Below, piece after piece: positions 22,086-32,922 of a stretch of DNA of 64,000 nucleotides. Made by a program: the position numbers and the translations under genes. Origin of the DNA: Cyanidiococcus yangmingshanensis (Eukaryota > Rhodophyta > Bangiophyceae > Cyanidiales > Cyanidiaceae); the NCBI GenBank assembly GCA_013995675.1, contig VWRR01000008.1, positions 1 to 64,000 of the forward strand, given 5' to 3'. Each line of letters starts with the position of its first letter. The stretch's first letter is position 1. The notes beneath the pieces were generated by a model. That model was not told the origin of the DNA and made no database searches. It worked only from the letters and a program-made list of their open reading frames with translations.

Positions 22086-25000
22086 AACGAGAACTCATAT
22101 TGCCTTATGTTACCCTAGCACTCTGCCTCGCTCGTCCTTGTTGGATCAGGATCAGCCAGCAGCCGCTCCAGATGCTTTACCACTGGAGGATGTGGCTCAT
22201 CACGAGCCTGCAGCGGACTGCGCTTGTGAAGACTGGTGGCTTCGTGCCCTGACGTTCACGTCAGCATCCTTTGTGGAAGTTCAAATTCACGAAGCCTGTA
22301 AGCTGTATTCTCTGCCTTGGTCTCGAATCCAAACCTATCATACGGACACGTAGTCATTACTCGTTGTGGGGGCATTTCATCTTTGGGCGACGAGGCGTCT
22401 CCGCGCGGTATTGTCAGCTCGCTACAAACCCGAAATTCACTTCATCACGAGAGCGAATGGCTTGTGCCACGCGTCGATCGAAGGCATCTCGATGCTTGGT
22501 GATTGCGATGCCACTGACTATGCGCTTTGGCTGGGGGCAAGGCGCCTGTGTCACCGGAGCCAACCCCAACATGGTCGGTGTCCGAACAGAATCCAGCGAG
22601 TACAAAACAGGCTCAGCAGACAGGCAATTGCCTGCGAGCCCGTGGCGAACGGAGCATGTGCCACCACGATGTACACCGACGTAAGCTGCACATGTCCAGT
22701 CGCCCGTTCTTGACTCACGCTGGATTGAACGTCATTTCGCCACGTTTAGATCCTCTCTGGGAGCTCGGTAGTCTCCTTCCGTCTCGGAGGATGCCAGCAT
22801 CGCACTTTATGGAAACGTAAACCGCAACGGAGGCGCGCTCGGCTCCATTCGGAGCGCTTTCATCACAGCGCTTACGCGTCTGCGTATGCTGCATTGGTCG
22901 ATGCTGACTCTCCTCCGTGTAGGGCGCAGCGATTGCACCGGATTAGGCACAGAGCCACGAGCTTGCTCTCGATCGAGCATTGGCTGGGCAAAACACGAGC
23001 GCTGAGCTTTTCTCGGAAAGCGCTCGATGATCGCACGAACGAGCAGCTGCAGCGGGGAATGATCGGGCTGCGGAGTCATCTCAGCACTATGGTGCGTGCC
23101 TACTGGCTATCGGCCTCGCGGTAGCGGCCTACGGAATGGCCTCTTCTGCAGCGAGGCGATGTTTTTGCGGCTCCAGCCATTTCGAACGAATCGAGGGACC
23201 ACACCAGACCTATGCCTAAGCGGACATGTTATTTCCCTCTGCTCTCGGTCAGTATGCATAGATATTCACCTCGGGCCGCGATTCCCAGTTGTTGCTGAAT
23301 GGCACAGAGTCGCGGCGCTCCTCAGACGCGCACGATAGATTGGTTGCCGCTATCCCAGTTCGTCTGGATTGTTGTGTCAAGGGCGCCACTGCATCGAACG
23401 CTGGCGTCAACATCTTCTGTTTTTCGAGAAACGCTTAGTTTGCCGCTTCAGCATTTCAGCGCGACAAGGCCGAGTTCGTCTCGGCGAGCCTTTGCACCCT
23501 GTGAATCGGTTTCTGCCAACGCTCAGCTCCGTGCTCGGACCAGCGCCATAGCTGAACGGCTCGCGCAGCTTCCATGCCTCGTACTCGGCTGGACGGAGTC
23601 GTAAACGCTCGGCGAGCATTGTTTCGCGGGGATTCTACTGTGGGTCGCACCTTGGATCTCGCTCGCTGGTTTCTGTTTCCAAAGCCCCACGCCCCGTATC
23701 TCCCGTAGAATTCCGTTTGGCTTTTGACTCCTCCAAATGTTTAAAAACTGCTCGATGCGGAGACCTCCAGGACCCGGCGATCTCCGCGCAATTCATCCCC
23801 CGTCGGCATCTCAAGCCTCTCTCAAGACGCTGCGCCAATCAGCCCAGTCTCGCCTCTAAGCTTTGGGGGCCGTTTTCGAGTCACATGCGCGGCTTTCCTG
23901 CCGCCTGCGACGAGACCGCAAGGACGCGTTGCGGCTGGATGAGACGCTGTCGAACAAACTCGCATACACGCGAGGAAAAATCCCAATTCCAAAGTCTTTT
24001 CGAACTCGCGTTGCCTTGAAATTCCCCCCGTTGGCAATCTCTGCTGTGGCAACTGCATCGATTTTATGGCGCGAACGAGCCCACCCAGTGCGCCATAGAG
24101 TTCTCTGTCGGCTCGTTGCTACCCGCTTTCCACGTGGCGGGCTCGCACGACACAGACCGTTCCGGAGCTCGGTGCCCGGCAGCAGCATGACTGATCAAGA
24201 TCAGAGAGCGTCTTAGCTCTCGGAAAAACAAGCGGCGGCGTGGCTGCACAGTCGAAGTCTCGATTCGAAGAGCCCAACCATTTCGAGACAGAATTGCAAT
24301 GGACAATCGGTCAATCTCTTTTTGGTTATTCGACATGTACCCATGTGGCAAGCGAAACGTATGGTGCTCGCTCCGGAAGCAAATTAAGCCCTTTCACTTC
24401 TCGGCAACTGCACCGCTGGTACGTTTTTCCACGAAGCTCACCATGCTATTGCAATCATACGAAGCGATTGCGCAGACTCATGTCGTATCGAGGCGGCGCA
24501 CGCACAGCAGCTGGTTTGCTCCAACGCAGAGTCCCTTGAGCTGCTTGAAAGACTTTTGACCTTCTACCTCTCGCTGCGAAGTTTGCATAACCTCTCCGAC
24601 TCGGAAAGAGTCGATGGAATACAGCGTGTTCGGTATTCTGGATGCACAAATGTTGCTGTATGCAGAAGCAGTGCCGCGTCGCGACTCGCCAAAACTGCAC
24701 ACAACAAATAACGACGGAAAAGAATCTACACTTCCCTTTTCGAGCATTTTCGAGCAACGACCCTCATTTCTGTCGTCTCCTGGTTCCCGTACAACGCCGG
24801 TGTAACCGGGCTTCTCGAGTTGCAGTCCGAGGCGATACGATCGAAAGGGCCCATTTGGGTTCCGCCCTGTCGACGCATGCCAGCAACTCTGGCTCAGCTC
24901 GTGCGCTGCACCTAGCGGCCACGCGCAGGAACACGATAAGAATATCCCCCGTGGCAGGAATCATTATAGCAGAAGCGCATGCGTCATTGCTCAAGCGGCC

Positions 25001-25098
25001 TCGGTAACTTGCGCGCATGCGTTGGTCGCGAGTGAGGTATAAAGAACCGACAGTGCAGCACCAGCCCTAATTTTTAACGTACCCGAACGTGCACAGGA
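22086..25098. other. 3-kb stretch without a recognisable gene
   Basis: Unique GC-moderate sequence with only short overlapping frames on all strands (none over ~140 codons and none resembling a protein family). It may be old decayed coding or subtelomeric DNA, given the repeat copy to its left. The promoter of the next gene lies at its right edge. Confidence 0.5.
25038..25044 (+). promoter_or_regulatory. Candidate TATA box of the GT71 gene
   Basis: TATAAAG about 55 bases upstream of the ATG at 25099, in otherwise GC-rich sequence. Position fits a short 5' leader. Confidence 0.5.
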
Positions 25099-27312
25099 AT
25101 GGAAAACCATCCTACGAGTGTACCGGAAGAACGAATGCCGGATCGGCTCGGTGGAGGCGCCGGATCAATCACTGCGCGCCAAGGCGCCACTGTCGCCGCG
25201 GTTACCCGCGTGGCCACGATAGATGGCCGACGCTGCCACTCAGCAGGCGAATTTGTGTTCACTGAACGATTGACGCCAAGCGCTTTTTCGGGAACGACGC
25301 TTCAAACACCCGAACCCCAATTAAAAAACAAATGTCCAAAATTATTATTTCTAATGTTTACTACAACGCACCGAGCTAAGCTGCTAGAGCTGCGACGAAA
25401 CTGGCAGTCCGCGTTGAGAACTAAGGCTCGCCGAGTTCGGTCGAGACTCCTCTTTCTGTTGATGCTCGCGGCTGTGACCCTTTTTGGCACAGGTTGGCGG
25501 CATTGGATGCTATCGGTGGGCCTTAAAGGAATAGTTGCTGAACACCACAGTCCGAGTGCCTCGGCAGGAACCACTTCCGGCAGTACACCCGGTGCACTGG
25601 CGCAGCGCGCGCTGCCGCTACAACCCTGGACCGCTGCCGAGCTTGACGAGCTTGCGATGTTGTGGATCGGTATAGAGGACGCCCTTAGCGTGGCGCACCA
25701 AGTCTTTCTAAATCAAAGTGCAGGCGATGGTAACGAGGAGGAGAAACTCGTTCGAGGCCATGCGCACGCCTGGCGTAGGTTCATTCAAGTCGTGCCGCAA
25801 GCGCCACCGTCGTTGCCACGAGCACCACGATCGCCAAGCATTCCAACCACGACAGTAACGGAGGAGATCATTCGCTTGCGACGGAAAGCCATCACGAGCG
25901 TTGTGCGGGGACAGAAAGACATGCAGGCTTCAGATCCTGGCGAGACAAGGCGAGGTATCGTAATTCCAGCCGGTGGTCCGCGCCTCTTCCAGATGGCTCT
26001 CGTGGAGCTCCAAGCGCTCCGCAAACTTGCAAAATGTCAGTTGCCTGTGGAGATTTTCTACCGCGATGCCAGCGAGGCACCGTCTCCGGCCGTCGAGAAG
26101 TGGGTCACAGAGACGTTCGGCCCCGTCGTCTTTCGCAATGTTGATCAGGTGCGACAACGCGCACAGCAGATGCGCAAAGAACAAGCACTGGCACAAATGC
26201 AGATAGCATCCAAAAAGTCAACGACAGCTTCAACGCCTAGGCCGCCGGAGGAGATGCCTCCTCTGTCACCGGAGCTGCGCTTCGAAGGCTACGGAATGAA
26301 AGTTATTCCCTCGGTGTTGAGCGCATTCGATGAGCTTCTAGTGCTGGATAGCGACAACATACCGCTGCTGAACCCGACAGCGCTATTCTCTCTTGGTCGT
26401 TTTGGCGCTGGCGAGATCGGCGGCTTCTTCTGGATCGACTACTCTGGGATCTTCGAGTTCGAGGGGTATCGCGACACGGCGCTGTATCGGACAATGTTGC
26501 GACAGCTGGAGCCTCCACCGTGTCCGAGTAGATCTACAAACGTCGGGCCATTCGCGGATCCCCTAGTTGTGTATCCCGAATCCTCATCGACATCATCGTC
26601 GTCTACGGAAACGAAATCCTACTGCGGTGTCGCTGTCTCGGATCGTCGCGGAACCGAGTCAGGTCAAGTTCTGTTGCGTCGCCGAGCGGTCGATGGAAAA
26701 CGGAGCTTTTGGCTCCCGCTCATGCTAGCTGTCTACATGTACCATTATCGAGACTTTTTCTACCGACATATGCTCGGAGATAAGGACTCTTTTCGACTTG
26801 GCGGGTTCGCGATCGGTGAACCGTCAGAGTTGTCTCCATATGCACTGGGCGGTAGTGGTTTCCGTGACAACGATGGTGGTGCCCACTGCCACGCGATGTT
26901 GCAGTTCTGGCCGTATGAACTGGAACTATTCGACTCAGCCGTCGTGTCGCAGACAATTGCAAATATCGAGACGGTCCGTGAACGCCATGTGCGTTTCGGT
27001 CGGACGCCGCTTTTTATGCACAGAAATCTCCGCAAAATACCAAGCGAAGGTGTGCGACTGATGCGCGAGCAGCCCTATAATCTTCAAACCACTTGCTGGA
27101 ATAATGTAAGCGGATCAGAGGCCCGCGACGCCCCGCGCCTATCGAATCCGCCCCCGGAGTTCCTCATTCGATTTACCAATCCAACCGCAATCTGCGTGGA
27201 TACAAAGGAATTTCTCGGATTCGATATCGATCAACTCATTGTCGATTACATCGATAATCTGTGGGATCAGCGAGAGTGGCGCAAGTATCTCTATGAACAG
27301 AAAATTTTTTAA
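25099..27312 (+). CDS. MNN1/GT71-like alpha-mannosyltransferase, type II membrane protein
   Basis: 737 residues, uninterrupted. A basic N-terminal part of ~115 residues is followed by one hydrophobic segment (LLFLLMLAAVTLFGTG, about 115-135) and a long lumenal part, the plan of a Golgi type II glycosyltransferase. The catalytic region opens with GIVIPAGGPRLFQMALVELQ near 275, contains LPVEIFYRDASEAP, and has the family's metal-binding motif in LLVLDSDNIPLLNP near 415, followed by GFFWIDYSGIFEFEG. These match the GT71 family, which in fungi adds mannose from GDP-mannose to glycans. The ATG at 25099 follows a TATA-like element. The acceptor is unknown; a different nucleotide sugar is possible. 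Confidence 0.85.
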   Translation: MENHPTSVPEERMPDRLGGGAGSITARQGATVAAVTRVATIDGRRCHSAGEFVFTERLTPSAFSGTTLQTPEPQLKNKCPKLLFLMFTTTHRAKLLELRRNWQSALRTKARRVRSRLLFLLMLAAVTLFGTGWRHWMLSVGLKGIVAEHHSPSASAGTTSGSTPGALAQRALPLQPWTAAELDELAMLWIGIEDALSVAHQVFLNQSAGDGNEEEKLVRGHAHAWRRFIQVVPQAPPSLPRAPRSPSIPTTTVTEEIIRLRRKAITSVVRGQKDMQASDPGETRRGIVIPAGGPRLFQMALVELQALRKLAKCQLPVEIFYRDASEAPSPAVEKWVTETFGPVVFRNVDQVRQRAQQMRKEQALAQMQIASKKSTTASTPRPPEEMPPLSPELRFEGYGMKVIPSVLSAFDELLVLDSDNIPLLNPTALFSLGRFGAGEIGGFFWIDYSGIFEFEGYRDTALYRTMLRQLEPPPCPSRSTNVGPFADPLVVYPESSSTSSSSTETKSYCGVAVSDRRGTESGQVLLRRRAVDGKRSFWLPLMLAVYMYHYRDFFYRHMLGDKDSFRLGGFAIGEPSELSPYALGGSGFRDNDGGAHCHAMLQFWPYELELFDSAVVSQTIANIETVRERHVRFGRTPLFMHRNLRKIPSEGVRLMREQPYNLQTTCWNNVSGSEARDAPRLSNPPPEFLIRFTNPTAICVDTKEFLGFDIDQLIVDYIDNLWDQREWRKYLYEQKIF

Positions 27313-28781
27313 TGAGTCGACGAAACTCGAGATCGGAATGAGGTGTTCGGTCCATCGGCTGGGCTATCCCAATATCCAATGCACAATTTCGTATGCGAGG
27401 GAGAACTGAACAAGAGCATCAGGTCATTGAACAAAAAGTGCAGCGTCACCCATCCGCGTTGAAAAAGGCCGGCACTATAACTGCTCTTATCCATGGCATT
27501 TTCGACTCGACGCACCAGGAGCTAGCTGCAAAAGCCTCTAGTTCACAAGACTGGTTCTTATGACGATAAAATTCGAGGTAAACAGGCATTTCTCCACCTT
27601 GTTCTACCTGGTGCCGCTCTGTCTCGCGGCTCCTTTGACGCGCGCCTGGTTTGCAGGAGAGCTGCGTTCTCTCTGGCACTATCGCGAGCCGGACCTGGAC
27701 TCGAATCACGATTCTGTTTCACGCTCCAATTAGGTTTATGACGCCTGCTAATTGTGAGCATTTTCAGAATACGATCTGCAGATAGGTGCATAGGTCTGGA
27801 TGTGTTAGTAGGCAAACACACCGAATAAACTCTACGTTCCATGTCTAGAGGCATACACGGGCAGCGTGCAGAAGCTGCATCGTCGCTGGCGCTATGCTCA
27901 AGGGCGAAAAAGACGGGATGAACAATACGAAAACTAGAATAGAACGAACATTGACGAGAATGGATACGCGCTTTGGATTCCCTCAGAATCACGACCAGAG
28001 AATCATAGAGTGGAGATGAGTCAGCGCTTTCTCTGTGAAGTAGAAAGGAGATGCTACCGACGACTGACTGCATGAGCTGCTCATGACGCTGCCGAGACAG
28101 CGATGAAGCGTAGACACACGAAGCTCCTATAGCGTATCCGAACGAGCCCGGATATGGCGACTGCCAGTGCTGATACAACTTTGGTGTTCACACCAGCGGT
28201 TATTTTCGTTGAGCCTGCTTACCGGCACGAAGTATCCTAATCGGCCCATCGTTTCTTGACTTGAACTGCGCTCACGACTGAGTACGCTGCTGGGTCATGG
28301 TCCCAATATGGAAACCATCAAGCAACCTCGCGTTTTCCAGAGAGCCAAGTCCTATTCTAGCTCAGCAACCCGCTTCGATCACAACCTCAGTCTGCGAGTA
28401 CGAACGACTGAAAAAAGCTGCAAAGTCTACGCTTGCTGCTACGCTTGCTTCAAAGTCTCAGACTCGCGTTGATCGAAAACCATCCTCTGAACGTATAGAG
28501 ACAATGTGCTGCCCTTGATACGCCAGGAACCCTCCAGTTCTCCCTCGGAGCGATGAGAAAGTGCCAGACGTTTATGGAGCGACCCTGCGTCCTGATCAGA
28601 AGAGTCTGATCGGCGAACCCAACGCTTGCGCAGGGCGTTGCCTCCCGAGACCTGCCGCTGCAGTATCCTTCCAAGACCTTGACAAGAGCCTATCCTGGAC
28701 TCGAGACCCGTCCACAGCATCAGCCTGCCCCGACCAAGCACCAGCGTATGCTTATAGTTGTCTTATAACCTCCCGGTTGTC
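27313..28781. other. Intergenic, no supported gene
   Basis: About 1.5 kb between the convergent GT71 gene and SF3B1 fragment. A 206-codon minus-strand frame (28178-27558) exists, but its composition is unremarkable and no family is recognised. Confidence 0.45.
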
Positions 28782-29822
28782 TCACAAACAGGCTTCTGGG
28801 CATTCTGGCCCGGCCAAAGCGAAAAGACAACTCGAGCTGCCGCTCATGCCGCCAAAATAATCCCCGAGCCAACGTTGCACTGGCCAGTAGAGGCCACGCA
28901 CCGCCTTGGCGGGATGAAACAAACCCTGGGCCAGGTACTGGTGAAGCACGCCGGCCCCCAACGCTACCCCCAAGGCCCGCACGGCAAACTCGACGGCATG
29001 AGTGAGATGCGAGTCCGACACCTCGGCACCCAAGGCAATGTAATTGGGCCAAACGTGATCCAGCAGGTGCACCAGAGCCTCCTCGTAGCCTTGATCAACC
29101 AGCGCCAGCGCAAAATGGCCAACAGTCTCGCAAGCCACCTGACGATGAGTCTCGTACCGCTCAACCAGCGCCGACTCGAGCAGACGCGTCACGGCATAGA
29201 CCTGGACCGGATCCCAGACTCGTTTCATGGCGCCTGAGAACGAGCACAAGAAACCAATGGCCTTGATCACGCCGGTCTGGACATGCTTGTCCTCCTCAGT
29301 GACATAGGCATCGAGCAGGAGGAGCGGTAGGACACCCCCCAAATCCTGTGCTGCGGCAATCGCGAGAGCCGCCGCGGCAGCGATACGCATCGAGCGGTCC
29401 GACTGCTGCAGCACCGACAGGAGCGGCCCTACGAGCGTCTCAATCCGACCAAGTACGCGCGCTACCCAGCCATATGCCTCTACGGCTCGGTAGCGAACGC
29501 GACGACGCTGTGCGCCGAGCGTGTCGCGCATCTCGGGGGCCACTCGTAGCCACGCTGTATCCGGTATGTTGCGTCCAGCGTGGCGAGCAATCACCATGAC
29601 GAGATACACTGCGGCTGCTTGGACCTCCTCCGCTGGATTGCGTAGCACGAGCGTCAGACGCGATAGGATCTCTGCAAACGGGACATGTCTCGGTTGCAGC
29701 TCGGTCGCCAATGCATCCAGAATGGTCGCGAGCGCTTCCAGCAGACGAGCCAGGGCCTCGGGGTACACCTCGCTGTAGCAAGCGGCAAGCACGATGCCCA
29801 GTCGTCCGAAACGCGACGCCAT
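28782..29822 (-). pseudogene. SF3B1: C-terminal HEAT-repeat part of splicing factor SF3B1, without its N-terminal part
   Basis: 346 residues that align, end to end, with only the last ~350 residues of SF3B1, which is ~1300 residues in animals. SF3B1 is the HEAT-repeat scaffold of the U2 snRNP SF3b complex and helps bind the intron branch site. Diagnostic stretches are IYAVTPLLEDAL-like VYAVTRLLESALVER, the HVWPN segment, and QGLFHPAKAVRGLYW, which matches QGLFHPARKVRDVYW. The ATG at 29822 sits in mid-homology (EEYPEVL-like SEVYPEAL). Upstream in frame is a TGA, and only 177 bases separate it from the stop of the SET gene, so the missing ~950 residues cannot lie just upstream. It may be a gene fragment, a split gene or a duplicate; expression is unknown. 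Confidence 0.8.
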
Positions 29823-29999
29823 CTCGGCATGACGCTTTTTGAATCCATAACATCACTGAACAACGGGATTTGAATACGAATCGTCTCGGTCGCTGCAACC
29901 TAGATCTACACTGCTGGGGCGCTCTTTGGAGTGTACCGCACCAAGTCAAGGGCTCCATCGCTGCATTGGGACCTGCGTGCAGTCAATAGCAGCGACTAC

Positions 30000-31277
30000 C
30001 TAGTTCATGTAACCAACACAGCCCCGGTCGCCACAGAAACATGGAATCTTGGAGGCATTCTCCAAGTCAAACATATAGTTATAGGTGAGTTCCTCGCCTC
30101 GACGAATGGCTCTCGAACTGCGAATCACGATCACGTCGTGACCGGGTTGATCGCTTAGACGTAGAATCTCGCTGTAGCAGTTCGGTCGACAGGAATGATT
30201 GATGAAACGAGCGACGCTGCCACGCATGGTCGCGTCGATTACCCAGTCTGCATCGATACGAAACATGTAACAGCCGATACCGCGACGATCATAGTGACGC
30301 TCGCGGACATCAGCCACCGGAGAAGCAATGCGCTCACCTGCATACTCGATAATCATCTGATCGGGTTCAAGGTCACAGCGGGCAAAAAGGCCGAATCCAT
30401 GAATACGAGAGCGCAACGGTACACAGTATTGACGGGCTTTGATCTGCATCTGGCGATACTCTCGACGTTCAGCGGCTGTCGCAGGCACTGCACCGGTTGC
30501 GGAACGCTTACATCTTGGCTGCGCACTTTCCGCACCGGTCAACGGCTCGATGACCCTTGATTCTGCGCCCGATGGGCCGCCCGGTCGAACGTTCAGCGGA
30601 TGCTGCTGGTGCAGGAACGACTCAACAAAACGATGAACAGCCCCTAAACAGGCCCATTTTTCGGCATTGCTCGGACGTGCATACGGACGACATCGCGCCG
30701 AGCCGGTAACATCGCTCAGGCGCACGCGCGCTGCGTCTCGTTGGAGGCACGAGCGCTTGCCAGCGTCACCTGGATCCTGAGCATCCGCACAAGCGAGACA
30801 ACGCACAAGTGCTGGTACTGGGCAGAAGAAGCGTTGCGCCAGAATAGACTCATGTTTGGAGCAAAGATCCCAAAGTGAGCGCAGGGATGGATTGTTCGCG
30901 ACTGGAGGTACACTGGTCTGCCAGATGATGCGCACCCGCTCGATGAGCTGATGCCATACTGCATGGGCACTCGCACCCATCAGGCACAAGCTTGGATCAT
31001 CCAAAGCACGTAGGGAGTAGGTTCCAGTGTGCGAACCTGTCGCCGTCCAGCTCAAAAAGTATATCGTTCGTCGCAATGGAGTGCTTGCGCTCCAAAAGCG
31101 GCGCGCTGCATACAAGTCCTGGGGCAGCGTATTCATCTCATTCATGTCTGCTGGCTCTGGTGAGTTCCATTCGCCATGGTCCAACAAGGTCCAGGCGCCG
31201 ATACGCAGTGCCGGTTTTGAAGCGGATGTTGGCGCCCTGGTGCACTCCAGGCGGCTCAGCAGAGGTGCCAGATACAT
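30000..31277 (-). CDS. Trithorax/MLL-type histone lysine methyltransferase with FYR and SET domains
   Basis: About 425 residues. The N-terminal half holds an FY-rich pair: FYRN at LRIGAWTLLDHGEW...LYAARRFWS (about 25-65) and FYRC at YSLRALDDPSLCLMG...AVWHQLIERV (about 75-110). The C-terminal half is a SET domain: RIHGFGLFA, IIEYAGE, the cofactor and catalytic motif RFINHSCRPNC, EELTYNYMFD, and a post-SET CFCGDRGCVGYMN at the very end. FYR plus SET is the MLL/Trithorax arrangement, whose members methylate histone H3 lysine 4 in chromatin. It is much shorter than animal MLL and lacks PHD fingers, bromodomain and AT-hooks. The ATG at 31277 is the first in frame; the frame is open to 31331. Confidence 0.88.
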   Translation of the reverse strand: MYLAPLLSRLECTRAPTSASKPALRIGAWTLLDHGEWNSPEPADMNEMNTLPQDLYAARRFWSASTPLRRTIYFLSWTATGSHTGTYSLRALDDPSLCLMGASAHAVWHQLIERVRIIWQTSVPPVANNPSLRSLWDLCSKHESILAQRFFCPVPALVRCLACADAQDPGDAGKRSCLQRDAARVRLSDVTGSARCRPYARPSNAEKWACLGAVHRFVESFLHQQHPLNVRPGGPSGAESRVIEPLTGAESAQPRCKRSATGAVPATAAERREYRQMQIKARQYCVPLRSRIHGFGLFARCDLEPDQMIIEYAGERIASPVADVRERHYDRRGIGCYMFRIDADWVIDATMRGSVARFINHSCRPNCYSEILRLSDQPGHDVIVIRSSRAIRRGEELTYNYMFDLENASKIPCFCGDRGCVGYMN

Positions 31278-31488
31278 CGCTGATGTTCCCGCCCGAGACT
31301 GCCATTTTTCGAAGCGGACGCTTCGGGTCACTAGAGCGTCTCTCTTGCCCTAAAGGGGCCGCAGACACGTCTGGACGTTGCACTGATCCTTCCCCAGGAT
31401 GCGCCTCGCCGAACGCTGGTCGATCATTGCTGCTGGGCGCATTCCGTGTTTAGGGCGACCTTGTCTGCCGAATCCCATCGCGGCACTC

Positions 31489-32874
31489 CTACAAAAGCTT
31501 CAGCGCTTCGCGCATAGGCCCCGATTCCTTGGCGAAAATCAACTGACGCGTCTCCGCAGGCAGCTTTTGTATCTGTTGGACACTCCTACGCAAGAGCCGA
31601 ATCATCAATAAAATCTCCTGAATACTCCGCGCCTTGGGAAACAGGTCCTCAACAACCGAATCCAACCAGAGTGGCCTGTCGGCGGAGCTGCTACCAAGCT
31701 GAGTGCGCCTTTGGGCGTGCGCCTCAGCCAGAACAGACTGGGCGGCGCGCAACGCGTGCGTCACCCAGAGATCCTCGGTGTGGAGTCGTTCTTCCCGAAA
31801 CGTTCCCCAAGGCACGTACCGATTCTTGTACACCAAGTACTTGCCAATTTTTCGTCGGCGTTGGCGCTGCAGATCTTTCGCAAGCACCGCTTGCAGCTCC
31901 TGATCAAGCGCCCGTATCGTTTCAACCGCTGCTGGCCCGTCACGTTCTAGCATGGATGAGGCTATTCGCGCTTGCTCCTCACGCACCGAGCGCGGCAGCA
32001 GCGATACACTCGGTGGCGCCGAGCGCACCTCAAGTTGCCACGTCGATCGACGAGAGCGCCTTCGAGCTCGCCCCGGTGTCTCTGCATCGACCTCTTCACG
32101 AAGGCGTCTCGGTCGTCGCAAACGCGCTGGTGGCTGCTCCGGCTCGCCGACAGACTCTAGGAGACGGCTCTTGCGTGCATGCCACGGACGCCGCACCGAC
32201 CTGAGTGACTGAGGCGTTTCCAGCGACGTTGACTCGGCCTCGAGATCGCTCAGCAGCGCTGAGCTTGCGCCGCGGTCCGTGGCAACCAGCCCGAGAAGCG
32301 AGCGCGAGACTACGCGCCGCGGCAGCACCTGGTCTCGCTCGTGCGCGCCAACCGCGTCCAGCAACGGCTTGTGTGGCGACGCACCACCTACATCGCCAGC
32401 CTGATCATTGCGGGTGCGCTCTGAAGTGGTCTGACGCTCCAGCTGTGCTCGCTCCAAACGCTCCAGCAGCCGACTGCGTCCCGCTTCTCGAGGTGAGCGC
32501 CTTCGCTGCGCAGCCTCTCCAGTGCGCTCTCCAGAAGCACCCCCACTGGTGACAGCGTACCAGCGCACACCGTGAAACCTTCGACGAACCAGGTCTAGGG
32601 CAACACGCTGCAGCCAGCGCTGCATACGCCACTGAAACAGTCTGGACTGCCAAACAGCAACAGGTGACCTCAGCAGCGACGGAACGCTGCCGCTTCTCGT
32701 CAAGGACCTAAAAGATACGAGCGCCGAAAGGTATTGCGTAATTGAAGGAAGCGTCTTCTGAACGATGGACGCCTGGCTTCGTAGGCGTCGGCGACGGCCG
32801 CGCCCGATCGTCCTGTACGACAACGGTGCGTTGTTCCCTACAGTGTTCGACGTTGCGTTCTGTTCTGCAAGCAC
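31489..32874 (-). CDS. Unrecognised arginine-rich protein
   Basis: 461 open codons on the strand of the SET gene, 158 bases upstream of that frame's limit. The N-terminal two thirds is rich in Arg, Ser and Ala and low in conserved pattern. The last ~150 residues look structured: QRQRRRKIGKYLVYKNRYVP, then a LWLDSVVEDLFPKARSIQEI segment and helical leucines. No family is recognised. The displayed start is GTG; there is no ATG until codon 84 (32625), and the frame is open to a TAG beyond 32900, so the true start is uncertain. It is divergent from eEF1B-gamma and very close to it. Confidence 0.5.
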   Translation of the reverse strand: MLAEQNATSNTVGNNAPLSYRTIGRGRRRRLRSQASIVQKTLPSITQYLSALVSFRSLTRSGSVPSLLRSPVAVWQSRLFQWRMQRWLQRVALDLVRRRFHGVRWYAVTSGGASGERTGEAAQRRRSPREAGRSRLLERLERAQLERQTTSERTRNDQAGDVGGASPHKPLLDAVGAHERDQVLPRRVVSRSLLGLVATDRGASSALLSDLEAESTSLETPQSLRSVRRPWHARKSRLLESVGEPEQPPARLRRPRRLREEVDAETPGRARRRSRRSTWQLEVRSAPPSVSLLPRSVREEQARIASSMLERDGPAAVETIRALDQELQAVLAKDLQRQRRRKIGKYLVYKNRYVPWGTFREERLHTEDLWVTHALRAAQSVLAEAHAQRRTQLGSSSADRPLWLDSVVEDLFPKARSIQEILLMIRLLRRSVQQIQKLPAETRQLIFAKESGPMREALKLL

Positions 32875-32922
32875 TGCTGATCGGGAAGAAGTTACCCGTC
32901 TGACTAGAGTCTGTGTGTGCTA

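Noticed and set aside
22086-25098. Hidden large gene or decayed mobile element
   Set aside because: No frame shows a recognisable domain on either strand; left as unassigned.
27685-27715. tRNA-like T-arm words (CTCGAATC)
   Set aside because: No matching stems or acceptor could be folded around it. Similar words elsewhere (near 33345, 62970, 63000) fail the same test. Permuted tRNAs, known in C. merolae, could still be missed by eye.
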